From the NCBI RefSeq assembly GCF_947496195.1, contig NZ_CANMBY010000002.1, positions 496,001 through 560,000 on the forward strand: 64,000 bases of DNA. Direction: 5' to 3'. How positions within the stretch are numbered: position 1 is the stretch's first letter; each line of letters begins with the position of its first letter. Shown here one piece after another: positions 33,619 through 43,776 of this stretch. A program made the position numbers and the translations under genes. The notes under the pieces were generated by a model that saw nothing but the letters and a program-made list of their open reading frames with translations, was not told where the DNA came from and searched no databases. Source of the DNA: an uncultured Polaribacter sp. (GTDB taxonomy: Bacteria > Bacteroidota > Bacteroidia > Flavobacteriales > Flavobacteriaceae).

Positions 33619-36600
33619 TTAATTTACAATTAACTTAAATCTTTCTTTATTGTTTTTTACTAAAATATAAACACCTACTGCTATATCTCCCAAATTAATT
33701 TTAGTAGTATTTGCTTCAGTTTGATAATGAATAGAAAATTTTCTTCCATTAATATCTGTTAAATAGAAAAAATCATCAGTATTAGTATTTAAAACTTTAA
33801 CCTCTTTAGAATTTGAAACTGGGTTAGGGTACAAAATACTACTACTTTGATTGAAGTAATCATTTGTTGAAAGTGTTTTTTTACTAAAATAAGGCACACC
33901 AAAACTAAAAGCATTTTTACCAACCTTTTCTCCTATTAATCGTCCAGGAATATCATCTGCAGGAGGATGAATACCACCCCAAATTCTAGACAAACTGCAT
34001 TGATCTGAGGCATCTCTATAGGTTGCCCATTGTAAAATTATGTCTTCTGAAGGGCCTTCTTCGAAAACTAAAAATTCATTCTTTTTTGCTACGAATTCAC
34101 CTAATCCTCCAGGAAAAAAAGCATCTCCTGTTAAGAGCGTTAAAACTTCTGCTGCTGCTCTAGAAAAAGTTGAATGACCAGAAACATAACCAGCAAAAGG
34201 AGGTGTTACAAAACTGGGCCTTTGGTATGGCCACCAATTTTCTGCAAGAATCCAATCTACTCCAGCTTCATCAGTTTCTGTATTATTAATAAAATCATGA
34301 CCTTGCCATGTATATAATTTAATTTTTCCAATATTTTCAGGTTTTCTAAAAGCTAAAGGATCTTCTGCAGTTACTAATTCAATAAATCCTGGTTCTAAAA
34401 GAATTCCATCTGGATGATAATTAGGCAATGAACTGTCTGAGCTTTGCCCCAAATCTGCCATATAACGAATTGCTGAAATAGGTCTTATGTAATCATACCA
34501 ACCTTTTATACTCCATGCAGAAATAGCTGCATCATGCATAGCACCACCTAAAAGAAAATACGATTTTACATCCCATTCTAAATGACCTAATACTTCGTTT
34601 TTTCCTTCTAGCTTTTTAACTAATAAATCATGATCATTTACATAATTTAAAATTGTAAACCAATGACCTGGAGGTGTTTCTGAATCTGGGCCATCTGCCC
34701 AAAACTCTGCTAACACTCTTGTATAATCTCCTCTTTTTACCATTTGAGATTCATATGGAGTATTCGTTTTAGGGTTTAATGAATATCCTTTTCCAATATC
34801 TCCACCATCTTTTAAATTGTAAAAGTTATCATAATCTGAAAAATTAGTTGGCATATCATTTATAGAAATATTACCCATTGATTTTGGTGAAATATCCCAA
34901 ACCACACCATCTGAAGCATCTAAATGACTACTCCATATAGAAACTTGTGCAAACCCTTTTTTATAAGCATCTTTTAATGATTGTTCTGAAGCATTTATAA
35001 ATGGTGGAGAAAGTGGATCATGATAAACATGGTAATTATGACCATCTCTAGTATAGGTACTTTTATCATTATCTGTCATTGCAAATGTGAGTACATTACC
35101 CCATTCTGGACTTAAAAAGTCTATTGTAGCCCCTGTAATTAAATTACCACTTTGATCTATAAAAGTATTTAAACTTAAAGATTGCCATCTGTTAGGATCA
35201 GTTATACTAGGATTTCCTGAAACTATTGGAGATAATGGACTGTTTATTGGAGTATAATATTCATTATTATAATCTTGTAATTCTCTAGAACCATCTTGCA
35301 AGCCATAATTAATAATAGTTTCTGCAATAAAGTTACCTAATGCTGCTGCATTTCCATTTTGATAATTAACATCTGTAAAATTAATATCATAATTCAGCTC
35401 ATTCATTAAAAAAACAAGTTTTTCTTGAATGGCTGTTGCACTTGGTGAATTTTTGAACCTATATGATAATAATCTATAACAAGCATAACTAATTGCTTTT
35501 TTTCTAGATGTTTCTATGTCTTCTTCTGGTTGAAATTGGTTTAGTTGACTTGAAAAACCTTTTACTGTATTCCCAATTAAATATGGTAATGCTTCATCAC
35601 TATAAATAGCCCAAGCATCATACATAGCTATACTTGTATGAAACAAATTACGAGCATGTATAGTTGGCCTTGCAAAATCACCTCTTATTGCCTCTAATAA
35701 TGCTTCATTCCAAATTCTTGCAATTGATTTATCTGAAGCTGTATTTGCCAAATTAATATTTATATCTTGTGATATTTCTTCGCTTTCACATTGAGAAGTA
35801 GTAACAACAACACTTACTTTTCCTTTAGTTTCAAAATGCCATTTTACAACTATTGAAGAACTGCCTTGACCTGATGTTATTTCACCTCCTTCTACAGACC
35901 AATTAATACTATTACCTTGATTTAAGTTATAAGAATAATTTGTAGTAGAAAAAAAACCAACTTCAGTAGGACCAGAAATTGATGTACTTACCTCTGCATA
36001 TGCGCAAGACCCATCATTAATAGTTGCATTTGGATTGTAATTGCAAGAATTAGGATCTGTACAGCCATATACTTTTACTACTGGAGAAATATTTAAATTT
36101 TGATAAGAAGTGTTTTCAATAGCTTTACCAAAAGAATTAAGCTCTATATTATTGTAAACATCTATATGACCAGAAGGCCATTCAATTTTTAATTCTTCTA
36201 TTTTAGTAGCATATTCAAGGCCAAAATGAACAGGCTTTAAACTTTGTCCTAAAAAACCAACACCATTATAATATCTTATAAAAGTATCTTTATCTGTAGT
36301 TAATGTTATTTTTGTACCAATTGCATCTCTATTAGATATGGTACCTTGTAATGAAAGTTGATACCATTTAAGAATATTTATGTCTGATACATCTATAGTT
36401 GTGTTTTCATAAAAAAAAGAATTACGGTCTGAGTTTGTAATAATCAAATCCAAATCTCCATCTGAATCATAATCAAAATCTATAACTTCTACACTTATTG
36501 TAGATTCTTCAATTCCTTTTTGATTTGTAATAGAAAATGATGAAGAATTATTGGCAAATTTATTTTCAAAATAATAATTAATATACTGTTTTTGTGACGA

Positions 36601-37656
36601 GTTTTTAAAGCCATTAACCACAATTAAATCCTCATCACCATCTAAATCAAAATCTGCAAATCTAGTTCCCCAAGACCAACCAGTTTCTTTTAAACTAAAT
36701 TCAACTGCTTTATTCTGAAAAGTATTATCAGACTTACCTTCATAAAGTACGTTATTTGCTATTGTTGTAATATAAAAATCAAATTGTTGATCTTTATTAA
36801 AATCTCCAACAGTAATTCCCATATCATTAAATTCAGAATTTAAATTGTATTCTGAAGCTTTTTCTGAAAAGGATTGACCATCATTATTTATATATAATTG
36901 ATTAGGCTCTCTAAAGTCATTTGTTACATAGAGATCTATCCAACCATCATTATTAAAATCAAAAGGAAAAGGGTTATAACTAGTAGTACCCTCAGGTGTT
37001 TCTAAATTCATTTGAATGGTTACATCTTCAAAAGTACCATCTCCATTATTTTTATATAATGTGTTCGACTTACAGCCTTTCCAATCTGCAATATAAAGGT
37101 CTAAATAACTATCATTATTAAAATCAAACCAAACAGCTCCCATATTTTGGCATTCGTTTTGACCAATGATACCTGATGCATCAGTAACATCAACGAAAGT
37201 TCCATCTCCTTGATTTCTAAATAATTGCACTCTTGATAAATGTGTAAAAAATATATCTGGATACCCATCATTATCATAATCTCCCCAAAAAGCACCATTT
37301 TTAAATCCTTCTAAACCCAAAAAATTTTCATAAGAGGCACTTACTTCATCAAAAGGAAGTAAATTTTCTAAACCAGAACCTTTAGTGACATCTGTAAAAG
37401 TGCCATTTCCATTATTTCTATAGAGTTTACTATGCGTACTTTCTTTACCTTCCTCATCTTTCCAAACAGAAACTACAAATAAATCTAAATCTAAATCTCC
37501 ATCATAATCTGCAACAGAAACACCATTATTTTCAGCTAGTGCACTTAATCCTGATAATGTTTCATTGTGTTTAAAAATTACTTGAGAATTCAATTGAGCG
37601 TGCCAAAAAGAAATAGCTATTGAGAAAAATAATATTTTAGAAAAAAATAACTTCAT
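33619..37656 (-). CDS. FG-GAP/UnbV-vanadium haloperoxidase fusion, T9SS-exported
   Basis: A 1345-residue multidomain protein. After a signal peptide (~1-24) come seven FG-GAP/VCBS Ca-binding repeats (DYDGDLDLDLFV, DYDNDGYPDIFF, DFNNDSYLDLYI, DFNNDGWIDLYV, DFNKDQQFDFYI, DFDLDGDEDLIV, DYDSDGDLDLII), an ASPIC/UnbV domain (~430-520), a CTDPNSCNYNPNA repeat at Cys532 and an Ig-like domain. A vanadium-dependent haloperoxidase domain (~640-1265) follows with K1051xxxxxxR1058P, S1159GH1161 and SR1224xxxxxH1230, matching the vanadate-binding and catalytic residues. A type A T9SS signal ends the protein. It probably oxidises halide with peroxide outside the cell. A PAP2-type phosphatase activity is the alternative. 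Confidence 0.88.
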   Translation of the reverse strand: MKLFFSKILFFSIAISFWHAQLNSQVIFKHNETLSGLSALAENNGVSVADYDGDLDLDLFVVSVWKDEEGKESTHSKLYRNNGNGTFTDVTKGSGLENLLPFDEVSASYENFLGLEGFKNGAFWGDYDNDGYPDIFFTHLSRVQLFRNQGDGTFVDVTDASGIIGQNECQNMGAVWFDFNNDSYLDLYIADWKGCKSNTLYKNNGDGTFEDVTIQMNLETPEGTTSYNPFPFDFNNDGWIDLYVTNDFREPNQLYINNDGQSFSEKASEYNLNSEFNDMGITVGDFNKDQQFDFYITTIANNVLYEGKSDNTFQNKAVEFSLKETGWSWGTRFADFDLDGDEDLIVVNGFKNSSQKQYINYYFENKFANNSSSFSITNQKGIEESTISVEVIDFDYDSDGDLDLIITNSDRNSFFYENTTIDVSDINILKWYQLSLQGTISNRDAIGTKITLTTDKDTFIRYYNGVGFLGQSLKPVHFGLEYATKIEELKIEWPSGHIDVYNNIELNSFGKAIENTSYQNLNISPVVKVYGCTDPNSCNYNPNATINDGSCAYAEVSTSISGPTEVGFFSTTNYSYNLNQGNSINWSVEGGEITSGQGSSSIVVKWHFETKGKVSVVVTTSQCESEEISQDININLANTASDKSIARIWNEALLEAIRGDFARPTIHARNLFHTSIAMYDAWAIYSDEALPYLIGNTVKGFSSQLNQFQPEEDIETSRKKAISYACYRLLSYRFKNSPSATAIQEKLVFLMNELNYDINFTDVNYQNGNAAALGNFIAETIINYGLQDGSRELQDYNNEYYTPINSPLSPIVSGNPSITDPNRWQSLSLNTFIDQSGNLITGATIDFLSPEWGNVLTFAMTDNDKSTYTRDGHNYHVYHDPLSPPFINASEQSLKDAYKKGFAQVSIWSSHLDASDGVVWDISPKSMGNISINDMPTNFSDYDNFYNLKDGGDIGKGYSLNPKTNTPYESQMVKRGDYTRVLAEFWADGPDSETPPGHWFTILNYVNDHDLLVKKLEGKNEVLGHLEWDVKSYFLLGGAMHDAAISAWSIKGWYDYIRPISAIRYMADLGQSSDSSLPNYHPDGILLEPGFIELVTAEDPLAFRKPENIGKIKLYTWQGHDFINNTETDEAGVDWILAENWWPYQRPSFVTPPFAGYVSGHSTFSRAAAEVLTLLTGDAFFPGGLGEFVAKKNEFLVFEEGPSEDIILQWATYRDASDQCSLSRIWGGIHPPADDIPGRLIGEKVGKNAFSFGVPYFSKKTLSTNDYFNQSSSILYPNPVSNSKEVKVLNTNTDDFFYLTDINGRKFSIHYQTEANTTKINLGDIAVGVYILVKNNKERFKLIVN

Positions 37657-37727
37657 AAACTCTACTCGTAAATATTTTAATCTATTGTTTCTTAATGATT
37701 TTACAAAAAGTAAAGATAGAAATCTTT

Positions 37728-38687
37728 TTACTTTTTTTTAAAAATTAGACTTTCTAAAAACCCCAAACCATATCCTAAAAATTGTGTAAACGAAGTAATA
37801 ATACTTAAAAAAGCTACTTTTATTTTTTGTGTTCTAAATAATGAATCTAGAAAAAGAATGATAAAATAAAAAAGATAGAGTTGAATCAACTCTGTTACTT
37901 TAAAAAATAATAATAATAAAATACTAATATCAAACCCTAAAATAAATAAGCTAGGAAACCAAAAAGTTAGTTTTCTACTTTCTGGATATTTTTTATTTAA
38001 AATAGGTCTTGCAGTGCCAAAAGAATAGGTTTGTTTAAAAAACTGTTTTAGTGTACTTCTTCTTTTATGATATACAAAAGCTTCAGAAATTAATTGAGTT
38101 TTAAAACCTTTTTCCCATAACTTAAAAGTCAAATCAATATCTTCTCCTGTTTTCATTGCTGAAAAGCCTTGAGTTACTTCAAATGCCTTTTTAGAAATCC
38201 CTAAATTAAAACTTCGTAACTGAAACTTACCTACACCTTTTTTCTTACCACGAATTCCACCTGTGGTTAAAAAAGAGGTCATAGAATAATTAATAGCCTT
38301 TTGTAAAGCTGTAAAGCTATGATGTGCAGCATCTGGGCCACCAAAAGCATCTGTAAAATTTTCTGTAAGTTGATGATAAACAATTTCTAAATATTGTTTA
38401 GGTACAATTACATCTGAATCTAAAATGATAAAATAATTTCCAGTGGCTTTTTGCATCCCAAAATTTCTACTTGCTCCTGCTCCACTATTTTCTTTAAAAA
38501 AATATTTTACATTAAGTTGTTCTTGATATTTTTCGAATACATTTTCACTCTTATTTGTTGAGCCATCTTCTATTATTAATACTTCAAAATCTTGAGAAAA
38601 AGTTTGTTTTACTAAGCTATCTAACAGCTCATCAATTTCTTGTGGACGATTATAAACAGGTATAATTATGGAAAAATGTAATTTCAA
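37728..38687 (-). CDS. GT2 glycosyltransferase with membrane C-terminus
   Basis: A 319-residue family 2 glycosyltransferase: IIPVYNRPQEI (8-18), IIEDGST (38-44), GAGASRNFGMQKATG (69-83) and the metal-binding DSD (90-92). TGEDIDLTFKLWEKGF lies where the catalytic base region is expected, and two to three hydrophobic helices occupy ~235-305. The start is TTG (38685-38687): an in-frame stop lies 11 codons upstream without any ATG between, and the family sequence starts directly. It probably works on surface polysaccharide; the substrate is unknown. A terminator separates it from fabI. Confidence 0.83.
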   Translation of the reverse strand: MKLHFSIIIPVYNRPQEIDELLDSLVKQTFSQDFEVLIIEDGSTNKSENVFEKYQEQLNVKYFFKENSGAGASRNFGMQKATGNYFIILDSDVIVPKQYLEIVYHQLTENFTDAFGGPDAAHHSFTALQKAINYSMTSFLTTGGIRGKKKGVGKFQLRSFNLGISKKAFEVTQGFSAMKTGEDIDLTFKLWEKGFKTQLISEAFVYHKRRSTLKQFFKQTYSFGTARPILNKKYPESRKLTFWFPSLFILGFDISILLLLFFKVTELIQLYLFYFIILFLDSLFRTQKIKVAFLSIITSFTQFLGYGLGFLESLIFKKK

Positions 38688-38728
38688 AAAAAATATTTTT
38701 AACGAATCTACAAAAAGCTATCTAAACA

Positions 38729-38758
38729 AAAAATGCAAACCAAAAGGTTTGCATTTTA
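38729..38758 (-). terminator. Intrinsic terminator after fabI
   Basis: Perfect 12-base stem AAAATGCAAACC/GGTTTGCATTTT with a 4-base loop. On the minus strand it is followed by six T, 18 bases beyond the fabI stop. Confidence 0.85.
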
Positions 38759-38775
38759 ATATTGAATTTTATTTT

Positions 38776-39591
38776 CTATTCTTCACCTACAAATTTATCC
38801 ATTACAGGATCACTTACACCCATATTAGAGAATCCTCCATCATGAAATAAGTTTTGTAAAGTTACTTTTTTAGTTAAATCAGAGAACAAAGAAATTGTAT
38901 AGTCTGCACATTCTAAAGCTGTTGCATTACCTAAAGGACTCATTTTTTCTGCATATTCTATAAAACCATCAAAACCTTTAACTCCACTACCAGCTGTAGT
39001 TGGTGTTGGTGATTGAGAAATAGTATTTACACGAACTTTATGATCTCTACCAAAGAAGTATCCAAAACTACGTGCTATTGATTCTAAATATGCTTTGTTA
39101 TCAGCCATATCATTATAGTCAGGAAAAACTCTTTGTGCTGCCATATATGTTAAAGCAACAATAGAACCCCACTCACTCATGGCATTTTTGTTGTATAAAA
39201 CATTCATTACTTTATGAAAAGAAACAGCTGAAATATCCCAACCTTTCGTAGTAAAATCGTATTTAGGATCTGTATAATGCTTTCCTTTTCTAACATTTAC
39301 AGACATCCCTATTGAATGTAAAACGAAATCAATTTTGCCTCCTAATATTTCCATAGATTTTTCAACAAGATTAGTTAAATCGTCCATAGAAGTTGCATCT
39401 GCTCCTATTACTTGAGAACCTGTTTTTTCTGCTAATGCATTTAACTCACCCATTCTTAAAGCAATTGGTGCATTTGTTAATACAAACTGAGCTCCTTCTT
39501 CATGTGCTCTTTCTGCAACTTTCCATGCTATAGATTGCTCGTTTAAAGCTCCAAAAATAATTCCTCTTTTTCCTTTTAATAAATTATACAT
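38776..39591 (-). CDS. fabI: Enoyl-[acyl-carrier-protein] reductase [NADH]
   Basis: A 271-residue reductase for the last step of each fatty acid elongation cycle. It carries the FabI-type nucleotide-binding start GIIFGALNEQSIAWKVAE (10-27). The active site has Tyr149 (YMAAQR), Tyr159 and Lys166, the Y-x9-Y-x6-K spacing of FabI and not of generic SDRs, and SQSPTPTTAGSGVKGF forms the substrate loop. The cofactor is inferred from the family. It has its own promoter box and a strong terminator, so it is a single-gene unit. Confidence 0.95.
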   Translation of the reverse strand: MYNLLKGKRGIIFGALNEQSIAWKVAERAHEEGAQFVLTNAPIALRMGELNALAEKTGSQVIGADATSMDDLTNLVEKSMEILGGKIDFVLHSIGMSVNVRKGKHYTDPKYDFTTKGWDISAVSFHKVMNVLYNKNAMSEWGSIVALTYMAAQRVFPDYNDMADNKAYLESIARSFGYFFGRDHKVRVNTISQSPTPTTAGSGVKGFDGFIEYAEKMSPLGNATALECADYTISLFSDLTKKVTLQNLFHDGGFSNMGVSDPVMDKFVGEE

Positions 39592-39635
39592 ACTATTAGA
39601 TATTAGTTTTAGTCGTTTGTTTTTTGATGATGTGC

Positions 39636-39643
39636 CAAAGATA
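39636..39643 (-). promoter_or_regulatory. -7 promoter box upstream of fabI
   Basis: Minus-strand TATCTTTG matches TAnnTTTG within the 54-base gap after recN, 44 bases before the fabI ATG. Confidence 0.6.
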
Positions 39644-39645
39644 AA

Positions 39646-41298
39646 TTAATTTAATAACTCTTTTGCATGAGTAATGGCTGTTTCTGAAAACTCTTTACCA
39701 CTTAACATTTCTGCAATTTCTACAATTCTTTCATCTGGGTTTAATAACCTTAAGTTTGTAGTAGTTGTATTATTAATATCTTCTTTATATACTTTGTAAT
39801 GATTGTTCCCTTTTGCTGCAATTTGAGGTAAATGTGTAATAGTTATTACTTGCATTTGCTTACTCATTTGTTGCATTATTGTTGCAATTTTATTAGAAAT
39901 TTCTCCAGACACACCTGTATCTATTTCATCAAAAATTATTGTGGGTAAGTTTATGTTTTCTGATAATATTTTTTTGATAGCCAGCATAATTCTAGATAAT
40001 TCACCCCCAGAAGCAACTTTTTTTAATTCTCCAAAACTACCTCCTTTATTCGCTGAAAATAAAAACTGTAATTCGTCTTTTCCATTTGAAAAATAAGAAT
40101 CTTTAAGATTTACTATAATTGAAAAACGAGCATTTTGCATGCCTAAATCTGATAATAAAGATTGTAAAGCAGATTGCAAACTAGGAATTACTTTTTGTCT
40201 AGCTTTACTTATTTTTGCTGCTAAGTCATTTAATTTTTGCTCAACTTCTTTTATTTCTGATTCTTTTTGATTAATTACTTCTTCAGAACTTTCTACTGCT
40301 ATAATTTTATTTGATAATTCTTCTAAAATTTCCAGCAACTCTTTGTTTGAATTTACATAATGCTTCTTTTGTAAATTATAAAATAACTGTAATCTATCAT
40401 TAAGCTCTTCTGCTTCATTAGGATTAAATTCAACATTTTCATTTTCATCTTCTAATTCAGAAACTATATCATCTAACTCTATTTTTACGCTTGTAATTCT
40501 ATCAGATAAATCTTTATATTCTTTAGAAAAAGATGATATTTTAGAAAGTCTATTTTCTAAGGTATTTAAAAGAGTTTGTAAGCCAATTTCTTCATTTACA
40601 GAAATTTCTAATGCTTCAGATAAATTAATTTTTATATCCTCAATATTATTTAATTTCTCAAGTTTCTCTTCTAGAATTTCTTGTTCATCAATTTCTAAGT
40701 TAGCATCATTTAATTCATTAAATAAATGCAAGTTATAATCATGTTGTTGATTGGCTTCTCTTTGAGAAGTTTTTAAATCTTCTAATTGTTTTTTAAGGTT
40801 TTTAAGTTTAATTAAGCCTTTTTTATAACTTTCTATTTTACTTGCATTTTTTGCTAAAGCATCAATTACAGAAAATTGAAAATTTGTATCTGATAATGAT
40901 AATGTTTGATGTTGAGAATGTACATCTATTAAATTTGATTTTAGATCATTTAAAATAGATAAATTTACAGGAGTATCATTAACAAAAGCTCTAGATTTAC
41001 CTGAAGGTAAGATTTCTCTTCTAATAATTGTATGGTCTTCATAATCTAAATCGACTTCTTCAAAAAATTCTCTTAGATTATAATTAGCAATAGAAACTTT
41101 TGCTTCAACTATACATTTTTTTGAGTTATCTTTTAAGGTAGAAGAATCTGCTCTATTTCCTAATACTAATCCTAGTGCACCTAATAAAATAGATTTACCT
41201 GCTCCTGTTTCACCAGTAATAATAGATAAACCTGATGAAAAATCAATTTTTAATTCATTGATTAAAGCATAATTTTTTATGGAAAGTTGAGTAAGCAA
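39646..41298 (-). CDS. recN: DNA repair protein RecN
   Basis: A 550-residue SMC-like ATPase in recombinational double-strand break repair. Walker A GETGAGKS lies at 29-36; a long coiled-coil middle (~150-370, heptad-rich in Leu, Glu and Lys) separates it from the C-terminal VASGGELSRIMLAIK signature and TIIFDEIDTGVSG Walker B. The start is TTG at 41296-41298: LTQLSIKNYALI is the family N-terminus and no in-frame ATG occurs before the upstream stop. It follows DUF4835, an order common in Flavobacteria. Confidence 0.93.
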   Translation of the reverse strand: MLTQLSIKNYALINELKIDFSSGLSIITGETGAGKSILLGALGLVLGNRADSSTLKDNSKKCIVEAKVSIANYNLREFFEEVDLDYEDHTIIRREILPSGKSRAFVNDTPVNLSILNDLKSNLIDVHSQHQTLSLSDTNFQFSVIDALAKNASKIESYKKGLIKLKNLKKQLEDLKTSQREANQQHDYNLHLFNELNDANLEIDEQEILEEKLEKLNNIEDIKINLSEALEISVNEEIGLQTLLNTLENRLSKISSFSKEYKDLSDRITSVKIELDDIVSELEDENENVEFNPNEAEELNDRLQLFYNLQKKHYVNSNKELLEILEELSNKIIAVESSEEVINQKESEIKEVEQKLNDLAAKISKARQKVIPSLQSALQSLLSDLGMQNARFSIIVNLKDSYFSNGKDELQFLFSANKGGSFGELKKVASGGELSRIMLAIKKILSENINLPTIIFDEIDTGVSGEISNKIATIMQQMSKQMQVITITHLPQIAAKGNNHYKVYKEDINNTTTTNLRLLNPDERIVEIAEMLSGKEFSETAITHAKELLN

Positions 41299-41357
41299 AC
41301 GACTAATTTTTGTAGTATAAAATTAATGAAATAATTTTAGAAAACTAAAAGAATTAG

Positions 41358-42245
41358 TTATTCAATATTTCTCCATTTAGAATTATTAGTTGAAGAAATC
41401 CTTTTTAGAGTTTCTGCAATATTTGTACCTCTTCTTGTCTTTGGACCTTCTGAATAAATATTAACAATTTCGTCGGCTTTTGCATCAAAAAAGACTCTAA
41501 TTAAATAATTACCAACAGTTTTATTAAAAAGGCTTTCCATAGAAATAATGGAATCTTCTATAGTTTGTTTTGCAAAATTTTTATTTGATGCAAAATTATC
41601 TAAACCTTGTATATGATATTTATACATAACACTTCTAAACGTTTTAAGTTTAGGTGATAATAAATTATCTATCAATAGAAAACGATTTTGTTTACCTACA
41701 ACATTTTGCCAAGTTGCTAGGCCACTTTGTTGCGCTTGTAGCATTACATTTTCTGCTTCTTTCAATTCAGTTTCGCCACCAAATTCAGAAAAAGTATCTG
41801 CATCTACTCCTAAAATTGTATAGACGTAAAATACTATAGTAGAAACCAAATTACTATCAAAAGAGTTTCTATTATAAATTAAAGGTTCAAACTCATTATA
41901 TCTAAATGTAAACTCATTGTCTTTTAAATTAAAGACAGGTGTTGTATAAGAAGAACCGTATACAGGTCTGTTAGACTGAACTTGTAGAGTTGCATCAAAA
42001 GTATTATCATTTCTAGAAGTGATAATAATATTCATAGCACAGTCTACTCTTTCTTCTGGTTTAACAATTCTGTTTGTCCATTTTGTTTGATTGATAAACT
42101 CTTTCAGAGCTGTTTCTAGAGTCTGAAAAATCTGTCTATTAGAACCAGCAACTTGCTCATAATTAATATTTACTAAACAATTTAGTTCTTGAGATATCCC
42201 TGAAAAGGAAAATAATAAACCAATAAGAAAAAATAGTTTACGCAT
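41358..42245 (-). CDS. DUF4835 family exported protein
   Basis: A 295-residue protein with signal peptide (~1-18, cleavage before QELNC) and the DUF4835 pattern: LNCLVNINYEQVAGSNRQIF, TLETALKEFINQTKWT, and NLVSTIVFYVYTILGVDADTF. The family is restricted to Bacteroidota, sits between coaBC and recN, and has no known function; periplasmic or outer-membrane location is implied. Its ATG lies within the last codons of coaBC (8-base overlap), so translation is coupled. Confidence 0.87.
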   Translation of the reverse strand: MRKLFFLIGLLFSFSGISQELNCLVNINYEQVAGSNRQIFQTLETALKEFINQTKWTNRIVKPEERVDCAMNIIITSRNDNTFDATLQVQSNRPVYGSSYTTPVFNLKDNEFTFRYNEFEPLIYNRNSFDSNLVSTIVFYVYTILGVDADTFSEFGGETELKEAENVMLQAQQSGLATWQNVVGKQNRFLLIDNLLSPKLKTFRSVMYKYHIQGLDNFASNKNFAKQTIEDSIISMESLFNKTVGNYLIRVFFDAKADEIVNIYSEGPKTRRGTNIAETLKRISSTNNSKWRNIE

Positions 42246-43449
42246 TTATTTTTAGAATAATTTCATTCATGATATCTTTTGCAACATCATCTTTAGATTT
42301 TAACTGAAAAGGTTTTTGATTAAAATCTTTATCAATAATAGTAATTTTATTTGTGTTTGTAGCAAAACCAGCTCCTTTATCTTGTAAAGAATTTAATACA
42401 ATAGCATCTAAATTCTTGTGTTTTATTTTGTTCTTTGCGTTTTCAATCTCGTTGTTAGTTTCTAATGCAAAACCAACTAAAAATTGATGTTTTTTAATTT
42501 TGCCTAAAGAAGCTAAAATATCTTTAGTTTTTGTTAATTCTAATGATAACGTATCATCATTCTTTTTTATTTTTTGATTTGCTACATTTTTTGGTTTATA
42601 ATCTGCAACAGCAGCAGATAAAATAGCAATATCAACTTCTTTAAAATAATTATGTGCTTCAGTATACATTTGTTCTGCAGAAACAACATCTATTCTATGT
42701 ATTAAAGAATGATTTATTATTTGATGAGAAGGACCAGCTATTAAAATAACCTCTGCTCCTAAATTTGCTGCAGCTTTAGCTATTGAAAACCCCATTTTTC
42801 CTGAAGAATGATTTCCTATAAAACGAACAGGATCTATAGCTTCATAAGTTGGGCCAGCTGTAATTAATATTTTTTTTCCTTTTAATGGCATTTTATCTAG
42901 AATATCATTTTCCATAAAAGAAACAATATCTTCTGGTTCTGCCATTCTTCCTTCACCTACTAATCCACTTGCTAATTCTCCAGAAGTAGCAGGTATCATA
43001 ATATTTCCAAAAGCTGTTAATTTATCTAAACTTGCTTTTGTAGAAGGGTGTTTATACATATCTAAATCCATTGCTGGAGCATAATACACAGGACATTTTG
43101 CAGATAAATAAGTAGCTAATAATAGATTATCACAAACACCATTTGCCATTTTAGAAAGTGTATTTGCAGTTGCAGGAGCAATTATAAAATAATCTGCCCA
43201 TAAACCTAAATCTACATGATTATTCCAAACCTCATTCTCATCTTCTTTATCATAAAAAGTAGAATGAACAGGGTTTTTAGAGAGTGTTGAAAGAGTAAGA
43301 GGTGTTATAAAATCTTTAGACGCAGGAGTCATAATAACTTTGACTTCTGCGCCTAATTTTATATATAAACGAACTAAGTTCGCTGTTTTGTAAGCGGCTA
43401 TTCCTGCAGTAATGCCTAGTAGAATTTTTTTTCCGCTTAAAACTGACAT
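42238..43449 (-). CDS. coaBC: Bifunctional phosphopantothenoylcysteine decarboxylase/synthetase
   Basis: A 403-residue enzyme for two steps of coenzyme A synthesis. The N-terminal CoaC flavoprotein domain (~1-180) has LLGITAGIAAYKTANLVR, NHVDLGLWADYFIIAPATANT and the substrate-clamp region around CPVYYAPAMDLDMY. The C-terminal CoaB domain starts KKILITAGPTYEAIDPVRFIGNHSSGKMG and includes SAAVADYKP and a Lys-rich KKNDDTLSLELTKTKDIL. Both halves look intact. It begins one base after the rpoZ stop, within the bamD-rpoZ-coaBC-DUF4835 operon. Confidence 0.94.
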   Translation of the reverse strand: MSVLSGKKILLGITAGIAAYKTANLVRLYIKLGAEVKVIMTPASKDFITPLTLSTLSKNPVHSTFYDKEDENEVWNNHVDLGLWADYFIIAPATANTLSKMANGVCDNLLLATYLSAKCPVYYAPAMDLDMYKHPSTKASLDKLTAFGNIMIPATSGELASGLVGEGRMAEPEDIVSFMENDILDKMPLKGKKILITAGPTYEAIDPVRFIGNHSSGKMGFSIAKAAANLGAEVILIAGPSHQIINHSLIHRIDVVSAEQMYTEAHNYFKEVDIAILSAAVADYKPKNVANQKIKKNDDTLSLELTKTKDILASLGKIKKHQFLVGFALETNNEIENAKNKIKHKNLDAIVLNSLQDKGAGFATNTNKITIIDKDFNQKPFQLKSKDDVAKDIMNEIILKINA

Positions 43450-43770
43450 TTATTCAGTTTCTGGATTTCTATGATAGATTTTACCATTTATCCATTCTTC
43501 TACAGCAATTGCAGTTGGTTTTGGTAAACGCTCGTAAAATTTAGAAACCTCTATTTGTTCTTTATTTTCAAATACTTCCTCTAAACTATCATTGTAAGTA
43601 GCAAATTCATCAAGCTTGTCTACTAATTCTTTTTTAAGATCAGAATTGATTTGATTTGCTCTTTTAGCAATAATTGAAATAGCCTCATAGATGTTCTGTG
43701 TTGGAGCTTCTATTTCATTTTTATTGTAAGTAATAGTACTTACTGCTGCGTTTGTATCTTTATAATCCAT
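43450..43770 (-). CDS. rpoZ: RNA polymerase omega (Rpb6-like) subunit
   Basis: A 106-residue protein matching the Bacteroidota omega/Rpb6 family: APTQNIYEAISIIAKRANQI is the conserved helix that clamps the beta-prime C-terminus. PKPTAIAVEEWINGKIYHRNPE forms the characteristic tail. It stabilises assembly of RNA polymerase. It lies 6 bases after bamD and directly before coaBC, a very common order in this phylum, which supports the call despite the short length. Confidence 0.88.
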   Translation of the reverse strand: MDYKDTNAAVSTITYNKNEIEAPTQNIYEAISIIAKRANQINSDLKKELVDKLDEFATYNDSLEEVFENKEQIEVSKFYERLPKPTAIAVEEWINGKIYHRNPETE

Positions 43771-43776
43771 AATGTA

